This document shows, one piece after another, positions 8,614 through 18,540 of a stretch of 64,000 nt of DNA. Every line of letters begins with the position of its first letter. The stretch's first letter is position 1. The stretch is from NCBI RefSeq assembly GCF_001682855.1, contig NZ_MAQW01000012.1, positions 1 through 64,000 of the forward strand, written 5' to 3'. Source of the stretch: Bacillus sp. FJAT-27264. GTDB taxonomy: Bacteria > Bacillota > Bacilli > Paenibacillales > Paenibacillaceae. The translations under genes and the position numbers were made by a program. The notes beneath the pieces were generated by a model, which was not told the DNA's origin, did no database searches, and saw nothing but the letters and a program-made list of their open reading frames with translations.

Positions 8614-10347
8614 TCATCCGAACAAAATCGCCTCTCTCCATCCTCCAAATGAGCTAATATTCTCTGCATTCAGAGCAGCATAGGACTCACATAGAAAGCC
8701 GCTAACTTGCCGGCCATCGCTTACCTCGATTCGCCCTATTCCGAGCGGAGCAGGAATGGAGGCCGTAAATGCACCAAAGGAAGCACTTGGCATTTCCCAC
8801 AACTCTACAAGGATAGACGATCCTCCTTGGTCTGCGCGGATGAGACCCGGTTTAGGTGGCTCCGTCTGGAGTTTATACAGTTCATATCTCGGTGCGGTTA
8901 CGGCTTCCTCCAGAAAAACAGCTCCCAGTCCCGTCATTTGATGCGTAAGCGGCATATCCCGCATATGCAATCCACACACCGCAACCGTAATCCTATCTTC
9001 CTGCTGAAGCAGGATTTTGGAGGCAACAACTAGGTTAGCTTCTTCTTCTGGGAGTGCGAACAGGGTTATCCCAAAGGGAAGCCCGGCTTCAGCCCACCCA
9101 GCAGGAAGCGCAAGGGCACTGAGATCGAGCAAATTACAATGATTGGTGTAGAGTCCCATTTTACTATTCGTCTCGATCGGATTCGCCTTTACTTGTTCCC
9201 TTGTCCAGGTCCCGCCGCAAGTGGGCAACACGAGCACGTTACCTTCAAGCATTGCAGCAATGCTACGGCGAATCTCAGCTAATCTATGCTGTGCCTTGAA
9301 CAGAGCGGCTGCCGTGAACTCCGGCTTGTTTCCCGAGCGTAGAACCGTTTCAGTCACCGGGAAGACGGAACCTTGATGCTTCTCCACAAAATCCTCAAGA
9401 TCCGCCCAACGTTCTGCAACCAAAGGACCTTCATATAAGAGTGCCGCGGCTTCCTCCAACAAGGAAATGTCAACTTCCTTCACACGCACGCCCATCTCTG
9501 CTATTGCTTTTTTCTTGCGATTCCAAGCGTCTTCGTATTGCTCCGCATAAGGCCCGTAGAACTGTAGCGATCCTCGCGGAAGCAAAAAGGTGCTGGGCTT
9601 AACTCCCCGCCGCAGGGGACGATCTATCGAATAAGGATCTTCGCGGTCTACTCCGCGAACTGCCAGGTCCACCCGCTCCGCATCGTCCAGCACATGTGTA
9701 AATACAGTCACACAATCAATAGAACGGCAAGCAGGGAGTACACCCTTGGTAGGCCATGCGCCTACGGCTGGTTTATAACCGATCAGATGATTTAAAGCTG
9801 CGGGGACGCGCCCGGATCCTGCAGTATCAGTACCCAGCGCAAAAGCAGCCTGACCGCAGGCTACAGACACTGCCGAACCGGAACTCGAACCTCCGCTAAT
9901 CAACTCTGCACGGAGTGCGTTATGCGTATCACCATAGGGACTTCTGGTGCCGACCAGTCCCGTAGCGAACTGATCCAGATTGCTTTTACCGACAGGGATG
10001 GCGCCTGCCATAATTAAGCGTTCTACTACAGTCGCGTGATGCTCCGGAATATAACTAAAGTCAGGACAGGCCGCACTCAGCGGCCAGCCAGCCACCTCGA
10101 TATTGTCTTTGACCGCAAACGGTATTCCCCAGAGTGGGCAGTCTTCCGGGTTCTTTTGCATCAGCTGATCCAAGTAAGGTTGAATTCGCTCTAAGGATGG
10201 CGCCAGAATCCAGATGTTTTTCTCTTGAGTTTGCCCGGCCCGGTGAATAATTGCCGCTATGACATCCTGAGGCGTAAACTGACGGTTACGGTATCCCTTT
10301 TGTAGAACTTCAATGGACAACAGTGCAGGTACAGATTTCATCGTCAT
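8614..10347 (-). CDS. atzF: Allophanate hydrolase
   Basis: A 577-residue allophanate hydrolase (allophanate to 2 NH3 + 2 CO2), last step of ATP-dependent urea/guanidine degradation. The N-terminal two thirds is an amidase-signature domain: catalytic Lys in AVKDNIE (about residue 80), cis-Ser and nucleophile Ser in GGSSSGSAVSVA (about 155) and GTDTAGSGRVPA. The C-terminal domain (LTHQMTGLGAVFLEEA onward) is the AtzF-type extension. It overlaps the carboxylase stop by ATGA, so the two are translationally coupled. The operon has a guanidine-I riboswitch, so it completes guanidine breakdown. Confidence 0.92.
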   Translation of the reverse strand: MTMKSVPALLSIEVLQKGYRNRQFTPQDVIAAIIHRAGQTQEKNIWILAPSLERIQPYLDQLMQKNPEDCPLWGIPFAVKDNIEVAGWPLSAACPDFSYIPEHHATVVERLIMAGAIPVGKSNLDQFATGLVGTRSPYGDTHNALRAELISGGSSSGSAVSVACGQAAFALGTDTAGSGRVPAALNHLIGYKPAVGAWPTKGVLPACRSIDCVTVFTHVLDDAERVDLAVRGVDREDPYSIDRPLRRGVKPSTFLLPRGSLQFYGPYAEQYEDAWNRKKKAIAEMGVRVKEVDISLLEEAAALLYEGPLVAERWADLEDFVEKHQGSVFPVTETVLRSGNKPEFTAAALFKAQHRLAEIRRSIAAMLEGNVLVLPTCGGTWTREQVKANPIETNSKMGLYTNHCNLLDLSALALPAGWAEAGLPFGITLFALPEEEANLVVASKILLQQEDRITVAVCGLHMRDMPLTHQMTGLGAVFLEEAVTAPRYELYKLQTEPPKPGLIRADQGGSSILVELWEMPSASFGAFTASIPAPLGIGRIEVSDGRQVSGFLCESYAALNAENISSFGGWREAILFG

Positions 10348-13300
10348 GATACATTCACCTCCTCAGCAGGATACAAAGCTGCGATGCAGTCCCCCGCTCG
10401 CACCTGGTCACCCGACGATACATAGAGCGAAGCGATAATTCCGTCATAAGGTGCCTTTTGCGGGAACTCCATTTTCATACTTTCTTCTATTATAAGATCT
10501 TCGCCTTTCCGAACCCTCTGACCCACTTCCACCAGCACCCGCCATACACTTCCGGACATAGAGCTGCTGAGGCCCATACTTCCTTCTGGCAGGTCTTGCT
10601 CTTCCAAGGCTTCTACACTTTCCGGTTCAGACACATGCTCGGCAATGCCAAGCTCCTTCCAATAGGCTCTCTCCTGCTGGAACGCAGCTTGTTGAGATTG
10701 ACGGAATGTGAATGACTGCTCCTGGATCTGCTCCAGCCAACGAAGATAATCCCCCAGGTTAAATGTAGTCTCTTCTACCTCCACAACGAATTCCCCACGT
10801 GGAAAGTCCTCTCTCATCCGCAGCAATTCTTCCTGGGACACGGGATAAAATTGAATTTGATCAAAAAATCGCAGCAGCCAAGGTTTCCCTTGCTCAAAAT
10901 TCGCCGTAGACCTGAACTTGTTCCACATTTGCACCGTTCGGCCTACAAACTGATATCCTCCCGGTCCTTCCATTCCGTAGACACAGAGATAAGCTCCACC
11001 AATACCTACGGCATTCTCCGGTGTCCAGGTGCGTGCAGGGTTATATTTGGTGGTAACGAGACGATGCCGCGGATCAAGCGGTACAGCTACAGGTGCGCCG
11101 AGATATACATCTCCAAGCCCCATTACGAGATAGGAAGCGTTGAATACCACCTCTGCAACTTCTTCCAATGAACCTAGTCCGTTCATTCGACGAATAAACT
11201 CCAGATTGCTCGGACACCAAGGAGCATCAGGACGTACATTTTGCTGATAACGTTCAATGGCAAGCTGTGTTGCGGGATCATCCCATGACAACGGCAGCTT
11301 CACAATCCGCGAAGGGACTTCAATCGACTCCAGAGACGGCAGTTGCAGGTCCAGATCCAGAATGATCGCAGCTGCTTCCTTCACAGTAATCCGGGCCGTA
11401 TCCAGATGAATCTGGAGCGAACGGATTCCCGGCGTCATTTCAATAAAAGGAATGCTGCCGCTATCCTTCACAGCCTGCATTAAGACATACACCTGAAAGC
11501 GGTAGAGCAGATCCAGCTCACGGTCACCATACTCAATCAGAATGTTCTCGTCACCAGAACAACGAATCCCGATTTTGAACCGGCGTCCATCCTCTTCATA
11601 AGCAAGCAGTGGCATATAATCTCCCGTAGAAATGTCCTGCAATTGCGGCAGAGATGGGTCGGTTTGACCGTTCACCATGGCGTCCAGGAAGGTATTTTGC
11701 TCTTCTCTAAGCCGCTCTGCTTCTTCTACTGTAATCAATTTAAAAGTGAGTTTATCTCCCGGACGCAGCTGGCCCACCTTCCAGAATTCAGCGGAAGCGG
11801 TCGTAACCGGGCAGACGAATCCTCCCAGGCTCGGCCCATCCGGCCCAAGCAGTATAGGCATGTCTCCGGTCAAATCCAGCGCACCGACAGCATAAGCATT
11901 ATCGTGTATATTAGACGGATGAAGTCCGGCGTCTCCACCGTCTTCCCTTGCCCATAGCGGCGCAGGTCCAATCAGGCGTACTCCTGTCCGCGAGCTGTTA
12001 AAATGAACTTCCCACTCCGTCTCCGTCAATTGCTCCAAATATTCGGTTAGCAAATACTCCTCCGTGCAATGGGGTCCCGGAATCACACCAATCGTCCACT
12101 CGTGTGTAAATTCAGGAATTGCTTGCAGCGGGAGTGGCTGCTGAACTGTACCCCGATGTGAATGCACCTTTAAGACCGCGCCGGGACGAAGTGCACTGCC
12201 CATGTGGCCCCCGAATCCGCCCAGTGTAAAGGTAGATGCGCTGCCGAGGGTTAGCGGCATATCCAATCCGCCGCCTACGAGCAAGTAGCTGCGCATGCCG
12301 CTGACAGATTCATTCAAAAGCAGCGTCGAGCCTGCAGCTGCCAGCGTAGGTGTATATAAAGGAACAGACTTGCCGTCGAGCGTAGCCGCCATATCTGATC
12401 CGGTGAGGCAAAATACCATCTCATCCCTGAAACGGTAGGACCCGCCACGTAAGGTCATTTCCAGCCCTGCTGCATTATCGGCATTTCCGAGCAAACGATT
12501 CCCTATTCTAAAGGATAGAGCATCCATCGGTCCGGAAGGTGGAACCCCGATATCCCAATAACCTTTTCGTCCGGGATAGTCTTGCACGGTTGTCTGGACT
12601 CCCCCATCAAGCACTTCAAGTGCATGTTCAATGGGATGGAATCCATTTAGCATATTCGTATAGACGAGTCCTTCTTGAAACAGGTCGGTTGCCAGAAAAG
12701 CATGAATGTAAGTCTGATTCGTCGTTATGCCATACACACGTAATTGATCTAGAGCTATCCTCATTTTCTCAATAGCCGCTGGTCTTGAATCCCCATGAAC
12801 AATGATTTTGGCAAGCATCGGATCATACAGTGTAGTCACCTCAAGCCCGCTTTGAATCCACGTTTCGATCCTTGCTCCCTCTGGCCATACAATGTTATCA
12901 ATGCGGCCATCACTAGGGCGGAAATCATGGAAGCAATCCTCGGCGTACAATCGGACTTGAAGACTGTGACCTTGCGAAGGCTGGATGCGTTCGGCGAGAT
13001 TCGTAAGATCTCCGGCAGCCTCTAAGATCATCCACTCCACTAGATCTAACCCCAGTACCTCCTCTGTTACACCATGCTCCACCTGAAGACGAGTGTTCAC
13101 CTCCAGAAAATAAAATTCCGTTGATTCAGGATCGTATAAAAATTCCACGGTCCCCGCACTGCGGTACCCGGCTGTCGCCGCCAGGCGCCGGGCGCTTTCG
13201 TGCATTTCATGCCGCGTGCTATCCGGCAGATTCGGAGCAGGGGTCTCCTCTATGATCTTCTGATTCCGCCGTTGCACTGAACAGTCCCGCTCACCAAGAG

Positions 13301-13964
13301 CAACAGCTTCGCCGAAGGCATTTCCGAAGATTTGAACCTCCACATGACGTGCCCGTGCAATGTATTTCTCCAGAAAAACACCGCCATCATTAAAGTTCGC
13401 CGTTGCCAGACGTGTCACGGAATCATAGGCTTCCCGCAGCGCGGATTCATCGGCGCATATTCTCATCCCAATCCCACCGCCACCAGCTGTGCTTTTGAGC
13501 ATGACCGGATAGCCGATCGCAGCAGCCTGTTCGGGAGCCAGCTCCATGGATGGAACCAGACCCGTACCGGGCAGCATGGGAACACCAGCCTGCTCAGCAA
13601 TGGAACGAGCGGTATGTTTTAGTCCAAACATCTCAATATGCTCCGGGGAGGGTCCAATAAAAGTAATACCGTGTTCTCCGCAGGCCTTGGCAAAAGAAGC
13701 ATTCTCACTCAGGAATCCATAACCCGGATGGATGGCATCCGCTCCGGCTGCTACTGCTGTCTGCAAAATAAGCTCTGCGTTCACATAGCTTTCTTTAGCC
13801 GGACCTTCTCCGATCAGGATAGATTCGTCCGCTAGTTCAACATGAAGGCTGTCCCGGTCTGCTTTGGTATACACTGCAACGGAGGCAATCCCCATGCTGC
13901 GCAGTGTACGAATAATTCTGACTGCGATGGCACCGCGATTGGCAATGAGCACTTTTTTAAACAT
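10344..13964 (-). CDS. Biotin-dependent guanidine (urea) carboxylase
   Basis: A 1206-residue multidomain carboxylase. In order: biotin carboxylase (residues about 1-450; [14 protein letters not shown]-grasp glycine loop [10 protein letters not shown]), KipA/AHS2-like (about 460-760), KipI/AHS1-like (about 800-1050; [14 protein letters not shown]), and a biotinyl domain with the lysine in EESMKMEFP near the C-terminus. Proteins of this type were long called urea carboxylase; those under guanidine-I riboswitches and next to two DUF1989 proteins carboxylate guanidine. The ATG at 13964 has AGGGAG upstream and overlaps the preceding gene by eight bases. Confidence 0.9.
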   Translation of the reverse strand: MFKKVLIANRGAIAVRIIRTLRSMGIASVAVYTKADRDSLHVELADESILIGEGPAKESYVNAELILQTAVAAGADAIHPGYGFLSENASFAKACGEHGITFIGPSPEHIEMFGLKHTARSIAEQAGVPMLPGTGLVPSMELAPEQAAAIGYPVMLKSTAGGGGIGMRICADESALREAYDSVTRLATANFNDGGVFLEKYIARARHVEVQIFGNAFGEAVALGERDCSVQRRNQKIIEETPAPNLPDSTRHEMHESARRLAATAGYRSAGTVEFLYDPESTEFYFLEVNTRLQVEHGVTEEVLGLDLVEWMILEAAGDLTNLAERIQPSQGHSLQVRLYAEDCFHDFRPSDGRIDNIVWPEGARIETWIQSGLEVTTLYDPMLAKIIVHGDSRPAAIEKMRIALDQLRVYGITTNQTYIHAFLATDLFQEGLVYTNMLNGFHPIEHALEVLDGGVQTTVQDYPGRKGYWDIGVPPSGPMDALSFRIGNRLLGNADNAAGLEMTLRGGSYRFRDEMVFCLTGSDMAATLDGKSVPLYTPTLAAAGSTLLLNESVSGMRSYLLVGGGLDMPLTLGSASTFTLGGFGGHMGSALRPGAVLKVHSHRGTVQQPLPLQAIPEFTHEWTIGVIPGPHCTEEYLLTEYLEQLTETEWEVHFNSSRTGVRLIGPAPLWAREDGGDAGLHPSNIHDNAYAVGALDLTGDMPILLGPDGPSLGGFVCPVTTASAEFWKVGQLRPGDKLTFKLITVEEAERLREEQNTFLDAMVNGQTDPSLPQLQDISTGDYMPLLAYEEDGRRFKIGIRCSGDENILIEYGDRELDLLYRFQVYVLMQAVKDSGSIPFIEMTPGIRSLQIHLDTARITVKEAAAIILDLDLQLPSLESIEVPSRIVKLPLSWDDPATQLAIERYQQNVRPDAPWCPSNLEFIRRMNGLGSLEEVAEVVFNASYLVMGLGDVYLGAPVAVPLDPRHRLVTTKYNPARTWTPENAVGIGGAYLCVYGMEGPGGYQFVGRTVQMWNKFRSTANFEQGKPWLLRFFDQIQFYPVSQEELLRMREDFPRGEFVVEVEETTFNLGDYLRWLEQIQEQSFTFRQSQQAAFQQERAYWKELGIAEHVSEPESVEALEEQDLPEGSMGLSSSMSGSVWRVLVEVGQRVRKGEDLIIEESMKMEFPQKAPYDGIIASLYVSSGDQVRAGDCIAALYPAEEVNVS

Positions 13965-14631
13965 GAGTCTCACTCCCTTCTGCATCCCAGATCAGCACTT
14001 GTGCAGGTGTTGGGTTGTATGCATTGCATGGGTTATTGAGCTGCGGACAGTTACTGATCAGCACGGTTACGGGAACAAGCGCGACCAGCTCCACATAACG
14101 TCCCGGCCCGGACACGCCATCTGCGAAGGTTAGCTCGCCTTCCGGCGTTACAGGGACATTCATAAAAAAGTTCACATTGGGCACGAGATCCCTTTTGGAA
14201 AATTCACTCCGGCCCGAGAGCATCAACATAAACGTATCCCGGCAATTATGCATGGGAAGCGTATCGTGAGAATAACGGACGGTATTGCTCTGGGCCGAGC
14301 AGGCCCCTCCAATCGTATCGTGCCGTCCGCAAGTATCTGCGGTGATACGCAGCAGCTCCCGTCCGGATTCAGCCACCAGCACTGAGCCTGTCGTCAAATA
14401 CAGATTCTGCTGTCTGGTAATCGTCTGAATAGCACTGTAGTGATCTGCAGGATCTTCAGCCGCGTAAAACAACGTATCAACCGCTTGATTTCCTTCCAGA
14501 TCAAGGATTCGGAGCACCTGCCCAGCGGCAAGGTCATGAATCCATCCTTCACCTGCCGGAATGATTTTGTCATAAACAGCTTTGGCCGGGTCGAGCGTGC
14601 TGTGTATAGGTTCGAATGAATAAGTGCTCAT
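13957..14631 (-). CDS. DUF1989 protein, carboxyguanidine deiminase subunit (urea amidolyase associated protein 2)
   Basis: A 224-residue DUF1989 protein, the second of the adjacent pair earlier named urea amidolyase associated proteins. Work on guanidine degradation showed such a pair to be the carboxyguanidine deiminase (CgdA/CgdB), which turns carboxyguanidine into allophanate. The conserved core [14 protein letters not shown] (about residue 95) contains two cysteines and the His-Asp pair; the partner protein has [11 protein letters not shown] instead, so this is likely the catalytic Cys-bearing subunit (inference). It begins one base after the preceding stop with an internal AAGGGAG site and overlaps the carboxylase start. 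Confidence 0.85.
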   Translation of the reverse strand: MSTYSFEPIHSTLDPAKAVYDKIIPAGEGWIHDLAAGQVLRILDLEGNQAVDTLFYAAEDPADHYSAIQTITRQQNLYLTTGSVLVAESGRELLRITADTCGRHDTIGGACSAQSNTVRYSHDTLPMHNCRDTFMLMLSGRSEFSKRDLVPNVNFFMNVPVTPEGELTFADGVSGPGRYVELVALVPVTVLISNCPQLNNPCNAYNPTPAQVLIWDAEGSETHV

Positions 14632-14632
14632 A

Positions 14633-15349
14633 TTAGTTCGCTCCCTTCATTAACAACGAATAGGCATTCCATGTATTCTCAAAAGCTCTCCGGTTCTCAT
14701 TACAGTGGACCACGCAGCGGTCATCAGGTCTTACGGTCTCAGCATCACTGAACAGGAGTTCAATGGCGGTATCGGGGTAGCTTTCTTGCGGATCCAGCGG
14801 ATTAGGGGTGTTAGACAACACGAGAAGAACATCCATTTCTGTGCGAAGCGTAATGGACTTTTCTGCCGTTGGTTGCTGCTCATATCGCATTGTACCGTCC
14901 AGCTCACATACCACTTTGGAAAAAAAGTTCACCGGAATACTGAGATCGCGGGGGGCAAGCCCATGCCGGTACATTTCAACGATCAGATTCTCATAACCGC
15001 TGCGGAGCCAGGCATTACGTTCATCCTGATACCGGCTGTAACCATATTTCCGATCCGTCATGGCTCGTGTTGTATACCCGGCTAAAGTGTCGTGCCAGCC
15101 TGCCGTGTCACCGGTAATCGATGCAAGCACCCGGCCCTGGTCACTCATGAGTACATGGCCCGCTGTCAAATAAGCGGTATGTTGAGCCTTTAAGGTGTCC
15201 GGCATGTTATAACGCTCGGAAGGATCAGATGCATGGAATAGCAGAGTTGTCAGATTGGCGCGTTCGCCAGCTGCTGTTATTACAATGTTTTTCCCTCTGC
15301 GAATATAACCGGACCATTTGCCGCCTGCTTGAATACGGATTGAACTCAT
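14633..15349 (-). CDS. DUF1989 protein, carboxyguanidine deiminase subunit (urea amidolyase associated protein 1)
   Basis: A 238-residue DUF1989 protein, first gene of the operon. It is homologous to the next gene but has [14 protein letters not shown] in place of the cysteine-containing core, suggesting a structural or regulatory half of the heteromeric deiminase. The ATG at 15349 has GGAGGG six bases upstream; a longer open frame to 15499 runs through the riboswitch and is not coding. Expression should require guanidine because the riboswitch terminator lies immediately upstream. Confidence 0.85.
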   Translation of the reverse strand: MSSIRIQAGGKWSGYIRRGKNIVITAAGERANLTTLLFHASDPSERYNMPDTLKAQHTAYLTAGHVLMSDQGRVLASITGDTAGWHDTLAGYTTRAMTDRKYGYSRYQDERNAWLRSGYENLIVEMYRHGLAPRDLSIPVNFFSKVVCELDGTMRYEQQPTAEKSITLRTEMDVLLVLSNTPNPLDPQESYPDTAIELLFSDAETVRPDDRCVVHCNENRRAFENTWNAYSLLMKGAN

Positions 15350-15366
15350 GTCATTCCCTCCTGTTA

Positions 15367-15430
15367 GTAAAAAAAATAAAAAAGCCCGGGAGAAATACCA
15401 AAGATAAGACTTGGTAAATTCTCCCGGGCT
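15367..15430 (-). terminator. Riboswitch-controlled intrinsic terminator
   Basis: On the minus strand GCCCGGGAGAA pairs with TTCTCCCGGGC around a second small stem (TACCAA/TTGGTA), followed by a long T tract (15367-15383). The left arm is the 3' end of the guanidine-I aptamer, so aptamer folding and terminator formation exclude one another: an ON switch with guanidine. Confidence 0.9.
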
Positions 15431-15520
15431 TTTTTCCCGCCGTGTACACGGTTGCGAAGTTGCATCCATGCGTTTTCTCTCGGACCAGCCAACCGTCAAA
15501 GCAGTTCGGAACCCTAGAAA
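15419..15520 (-). ncRNA. Guanidine-I (ykkC) riboswitch aptamer
   Basis: Minus-strand RNA carrying the hallmark conserved blocks in order: CTAGGGTTCCG (15507-15517), CTGGTCCGAGAGAAAACGC in the middle, and ACACGGCGGGA followed by AAGCCCGGGAGA at the 3' end (down to 15419). These match the ykkC class I consensus, which senses free guanidine. It lies between the promoter and the DUF1989 genes and shares its last strand with the terminator. Confidence 0.95.
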
Positions 15521-15539
15521 ACATTTGTTATTCGATTTA

Positions 15540-15556
15540 TGTAAACAATCCTAACA
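15540..15556. promoter_or_regulatory. GlnR/TnrA-type nitrogen box at riboswitch operon promoter
   Basis: TGTAAACAATCCTAACA matches TGTNA-N7-TNACA, the GlnR/TnrA consensus. It overlaps the predicted -10 region, which would fit repression by GlnR under nitrogen excess. Confidence 0.6.
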
Positions 15557-15576
15557 TACAATAAAATTCATGACAA
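15548..15576 (-). promoter_or_regulatory. Candidate promoter of riboswitch operon
   Basis: Minus strand: TTGTCA (15571-15576), 17-base spacer, TAGGAT (15548-15553). Places the RNA start about 20 bases before the aptamer. The -10 overlaps the GlnR/TnrA-type box. Confidence 0.5.
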
Positions 15577-15696
15577 CAAAATATTTCGAATTTTTAGTCA
15601 TTTCAATAATAGCAACGATTTCGGTGTTAGATTATTGCTTGAATTTTTGAAAATCGAAGAAAAAAAGCTTGTTTTTTACGAAAAACCTTGATTTAA

Positions 15697-15713
15697 TGTG
15701 AGGTGTCATGACA
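15697..15713. promoter_or_regulatory. GlnR/TnrA-type nitrogen box upstream of permease
   Basis: TGTGAGGTGTCATGACA matches TGTNA-N7-TNACA, 49 bases before the permease start. The centre is less AT-rich than classical TnrA sites, so confidence is moderate. Confidence 0.5.
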
Positions 15714-15762
15714 TTGGTTTAAAACAGCAACGAGTTCATCGCCAACTGAAGGAGGAGATTTT

Positions 15763-17088
15763 ATGTCAGATAATCTGACCTTGAAAAGAAATTTATCTCT
15801 AGTACATGTCGTGACCATGGGGTTGTCCTGGATGTCGCCTATGATTTTTTTCACCAGCTTCGGTGTGTTGTATGCAGGATCTGGTGGTATGCTTCTGGCC
15901 GCATATCTGCTGGCTTTTGTAGCGATCTTATTCACGGCTTTAAGTTATGGTCAAATGGCGCGTGCCTTCCCTGTGTCAGGTTCCGCGTATACGTATGTCA
16001 CCAAGTCCATGAATCCTTTCATTGGCTTTCTGGTGGGCTGGGCCATTCTACTGGATTATCTTTTCTCTTGTATTATTGCAGTGCTCATGTTCGGTATTAA
16101 TCTGCATGCGCAGTTCACTTCTATTCCTTCCTCCGTCTGGATTATTGGATGTACCCTTGTAGTCATGATCATTAATATCATCGGGATTAAGACTTCAGCC
16201 AACGTTAGCAAAATCTTTGTGCTGATGCAGATCATTTTCATTGCCGGGTTCTGCTCCTTGCTTGTGTATAGAGCGCTGCAAGGCGGTATAACTGCCGGAT
16301 TGAACCCTTTTGCAGCTAAAGAAGGTGTATCTTTCTCATCCATCCTTGCCGGTGCTTCGCTTGTCTGCTTCTCTTTCCTTGGTTTTGATTCCATTACTAC
16401 GATGGCCGAAGAAACCAAAAATCCGAAGAAAACCATTCCCCGTGCCATTCTTATTATTGTTTTGCTAGCTGGCTTCATGTATTTCGGCACGGCCTATCTC
16501 ATTCAGCAAATGTACCCTTCCTTCACCTCCACCAATGTGGATTCCGCAGGATTTGAACTGATGCAATCCATCGGAGGCAGTCTGCTTGCATCCATCTTCA
16601 CCTTTGTCATTATTTTCTCCGTATTGTCCCAAGGGATGTCTTCTATGACGACCGTAACCCGCCTATTGTTCGTGATGGGCAGAACTTCTCTATTGCCGCG
16701 AAAATTCGCATCTGTCCACCCTACATTACGAACCCCTGTATTCAACATTATTTTGGCAAGCGTAATCTCGTTGTCTGCAATCTTCATCAGCCTCGAAACC
16801 GCTATTAAATTTGTTAACTTCGGCGCTTTAACCGCATTTCTGTTCGTGAATCTCTCCGTCATTTTTCATTACATCATTCGTCAAAAGCAACGTTCTCCGA
16901 AAGATCTGTTCTTACGTTTTTTCTGCCCGCTTATCGGCGCAGGATTTGTATTTTATCTCATCACGCTGTTGGATATCTCCTCGTTGCTGCTGGGTTCTGG
17001 GTGGCTTGTTGTAGGATTTATGTATTACACTTTGAGAAGCTTGAAATCAGCTCCATTACCAATGATAGAGGTGGATAAAGCAGTCTAG
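15763..17088 (+). CDS. APC superfamily amino acid/amine permease
   Basis: A 441-residue transporter with about twelve hydrophobic helices. The first helix holds the APC substrate motif GLSWMSPMIFF and later FLGFDSITTMAEETKNPKKTIPRA, a strong APC signature (helix 6 and following loop). Members import amino acids, polyamines or other amines by cation coupling. It starts with AAGGAGGAGA upstream and diverges from the riboswitch operon across a 413-base region. Its position and the shared GlnR-type boxes suggest import of guanidine or a nitrogenous precursor, but nothing in the protein proves this. Confidence 0.85.
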   Translation: MSDNLTLKRNLSLVHVVTMGLSWMSPMIFFTSFGVLYAGSGGMLLAAYLLAFVAILFTALSYGQMARAFPVSGSAYTYVTKSMNPFIGFLVGWAILLDYLFSCIIAVLMFGINLHAQFTSIPSSVWIIGCTLVVMIINIIGIKTSANVSKIFVLMQIIFIAGFCSLLVYRALQGGITAGLNPFAAKEGVSFSSILAGASLVCFSFLGFDSITTMAEETKNPKKTIPRAILIIVLLAGFMYFGTAYLIQQMYPSFTSTNVDSAGFELMQSIGGSLLASIFTFVIIFSVLSQGMSSMTTVTRLLFVMGRTSLLPRKFASVHPTLRTPVFNIILASVISLSAIFISLETAIKFVNFGALTAFLFVNLSVIFHYIIRQKQRSPKDLFLRFFCPLIGAGFVFYLITLLDISSLLLGSGWLVVGFMYYTLRSLKSAPLPMIEVDKAV

Positions 17089-17166
17089 GATCACCAGGAC
17101 GTCAAAAAGTGATGAACATACCCATTTTCAAATAAAAAAGTGGTTATTGCTAAAAAAGCAACACAA

Positions 17167-17192
17167 AAAGACGGGCTTCTCAGCTCGTCTTT
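17167..17192. terminator. Bidirectional terminator
   Basis: AAAGACGGGC / GCTCGTCTTT stem with one wobble pair, between the converging permease and Nudix genes; a smaller hairpin TTGCT-AAAAA-AGCAA lies just before it. Confidence 0.75.
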
Positions 17193-17200
17193 CAGTCCTT

Positions 17201-17842
17201 TTATCCGATAAAAGGTTTCTTGATTAAACACTCTCTTATTAGTCTCGCAATATGTTGATAAAAAGATTCCTCATGGGGAACGAAATGATTTTTATCAAAC
17301 ATCTTGTTCACCGGAACCTTTACCACACCGCATTCTATAATAAATCCACTGGCTTGAATTTGCTCCTTCTCCCCGTGCCAAATATCGTAAAAATCATCAA
17401 ATTCGGCCTTGAAAATCCCAGCTACCTCTTCTTCTTGTAGTGTAAAATCTTCAAGTGTTTTTGTGTATCTATAAAGAAATACATTCGCCAGCTCTTTATC
17501 AATAAGGCTAGGCTGCTTGGTAGTATAATCAATAACTCCTAATGACTCTAATTCATCAATGGTAACCTCAATACCTATTTCTTCGTGCACTTCTCTTATT
17601 CCATCTAGCACAGTTTCATGAGCTAATATATGTCCGGCGGCTGTAATGTCCAGTAGATTCGGATAATCCTTCTTCTGATCACTCCGGAGTTGCAGGTAGA
17701 TATAATCTTTATCCCCTTCTCTGCTTATAAACCAACAGTGAAACGTTTCGTGCCAATGTCCAAATCTGTGTACTTCCTCGCGTGTGGATACCCCGATTGG
17801 ATTTCGATAATCATCAAAAATCTTCAGCATTTCACTATTCAC
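17201..17842 (-). CDS. Nudix hydrolase
   Basis: About 213 residues with a near-canonical Nudix box, AAGHILAHETVLDGIREV followed by HEEIGIEV; REVHEEIG carries the metal-binding Glu residues, though the spacing between the first Glu and RE is one residue short of the consensus. The N-terminal MLKIFDDYRNPIGVSTREEVH resembles the IPP-isomerase/YfcD-like Nudix group; the hydrolysed nucleotide-like substrate is unknown. I chose the GTG at 17842, with GGAGG 11 bases upstream; ATG codons at 17860 and 17833 are alternatives. It overlaps the end of the DUF5071 gene by a few bases and is cotranscribed with it. Confidence 0.8.
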   Translation of the reverse strand: MNSEMLKIFDDYRNPIGVSTREEVHRFGHWHETFHCWFISREGDKDYIYLQLRSDQKKDYPNLLDITAAGHILAHETVLDGIREVHEEIGIEVTIDELESLGVIDYTTKQPSLIDKELANVFLYRYTKTLEDFTLQEEEVAGIFKAEFDDFYDIWHGEKEQIQASGFIIECGVVKVPVNKMFDKNHFVPHEESFYQHIARLIRECLIKKPFIG

Positions 17843-18485
17843 GATTGAGCCTGCCTCCATTCGTATTTATCATTGTCTCAATTTCCTGATAACGGCGAAG
17901 CAAGTTTTCGTACTGATCTTTTTCATTCAAGGATTTGCGGTTAACCTCTATGTAATTTAAGATTCCCCTGGCATCCGTGTTTAGAATATGTAACCTTTCA
18001 TGCTCTAACTTCGTGAATGTGACTTTTTGTTCTTTTGTAAAGTTATGGAGGGTCGCTTCTATTTCGCCTGCTTTCCTTACTAATAGCTCGGTTGCCTCCT
18101 CCGTTTCTATCAAACGATGGCTATACAAAATTTGGATGGACAGCAGATCTGTATCTTCATAGTGATCCATCGTTTGTGCCAGCTCTCGTAGACTTGAGGA
18201 CAATTCTGAAATAAGCTCTGTGTTCCATTCTTTGATTAAATAGGCAAGAATATTGTATGTCCAGCTGCTGTCGGTTTGAGAAAAAATGGTTCTGAGATGC
18301 GGGATGATTTCAATCTTATACTGGAGTAATAAGTCAGCCATTGCTGAAGAGATAGGCCAGTTCCTATCCTGTATCCATACCAAAAGTTCTGGTAACAAGG
18401 GGATAACTATTTCTCTTTCCATGCTAGCAAGGGCTTCAACACTTTTAAAATCATGCTTATCAACGGGTAGATAGGTGTGATTCAT
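17835..18485 (-). CDS. DUF5071 domain protein
   Basis: A 216-residue soluble protein. The first 110 residues match DUF5071 (LPVDKHDFKSVEALA, IPLLPELLVWIQDRNWPIS, TYNILAYLIKEW), a HEAT-like helical domain seen in small stand-alone or immunity-like proteins. The remaining half is helical and charged, with a coiled-coil-like C-terminus. AAAGGGGAG precedes the ATG. It is followed by the Nudix gene with a short overlap. Role unknown. Confidence 0.7.
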   Translation of the reverse strand: MNHTYLPVDKHDFKSVEALASMEREIVIPLLPELLVWIQDRNWPISSAMADLLLQYKIEIIPHLRTIFSQTDSSWTYNILAYLIKEWNTELISELSSSLRELAQTMDHYEDTDLLSIQILYSHRLIETEEATELLVRKAGEIEATLHNFTKEQKVTFTKLEHERLHILNTDARGILNYIEVNRKSLNEKDQYENLLRRYQEIETMINTNGGRLNRE

Positions 18486-18540
18486 ATGCGGGACTCCCCT
18501 TTATTAAAGAACTTTCGTGAGCTTATATATAGGAGCTGTA

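Noticed and set aside
14633..15499. Longer version of the first DUF1989 gene
   Set aside because: The extra 50 codons are the riboswitch and terminator; ATG 15349 has the proper ribosome site.
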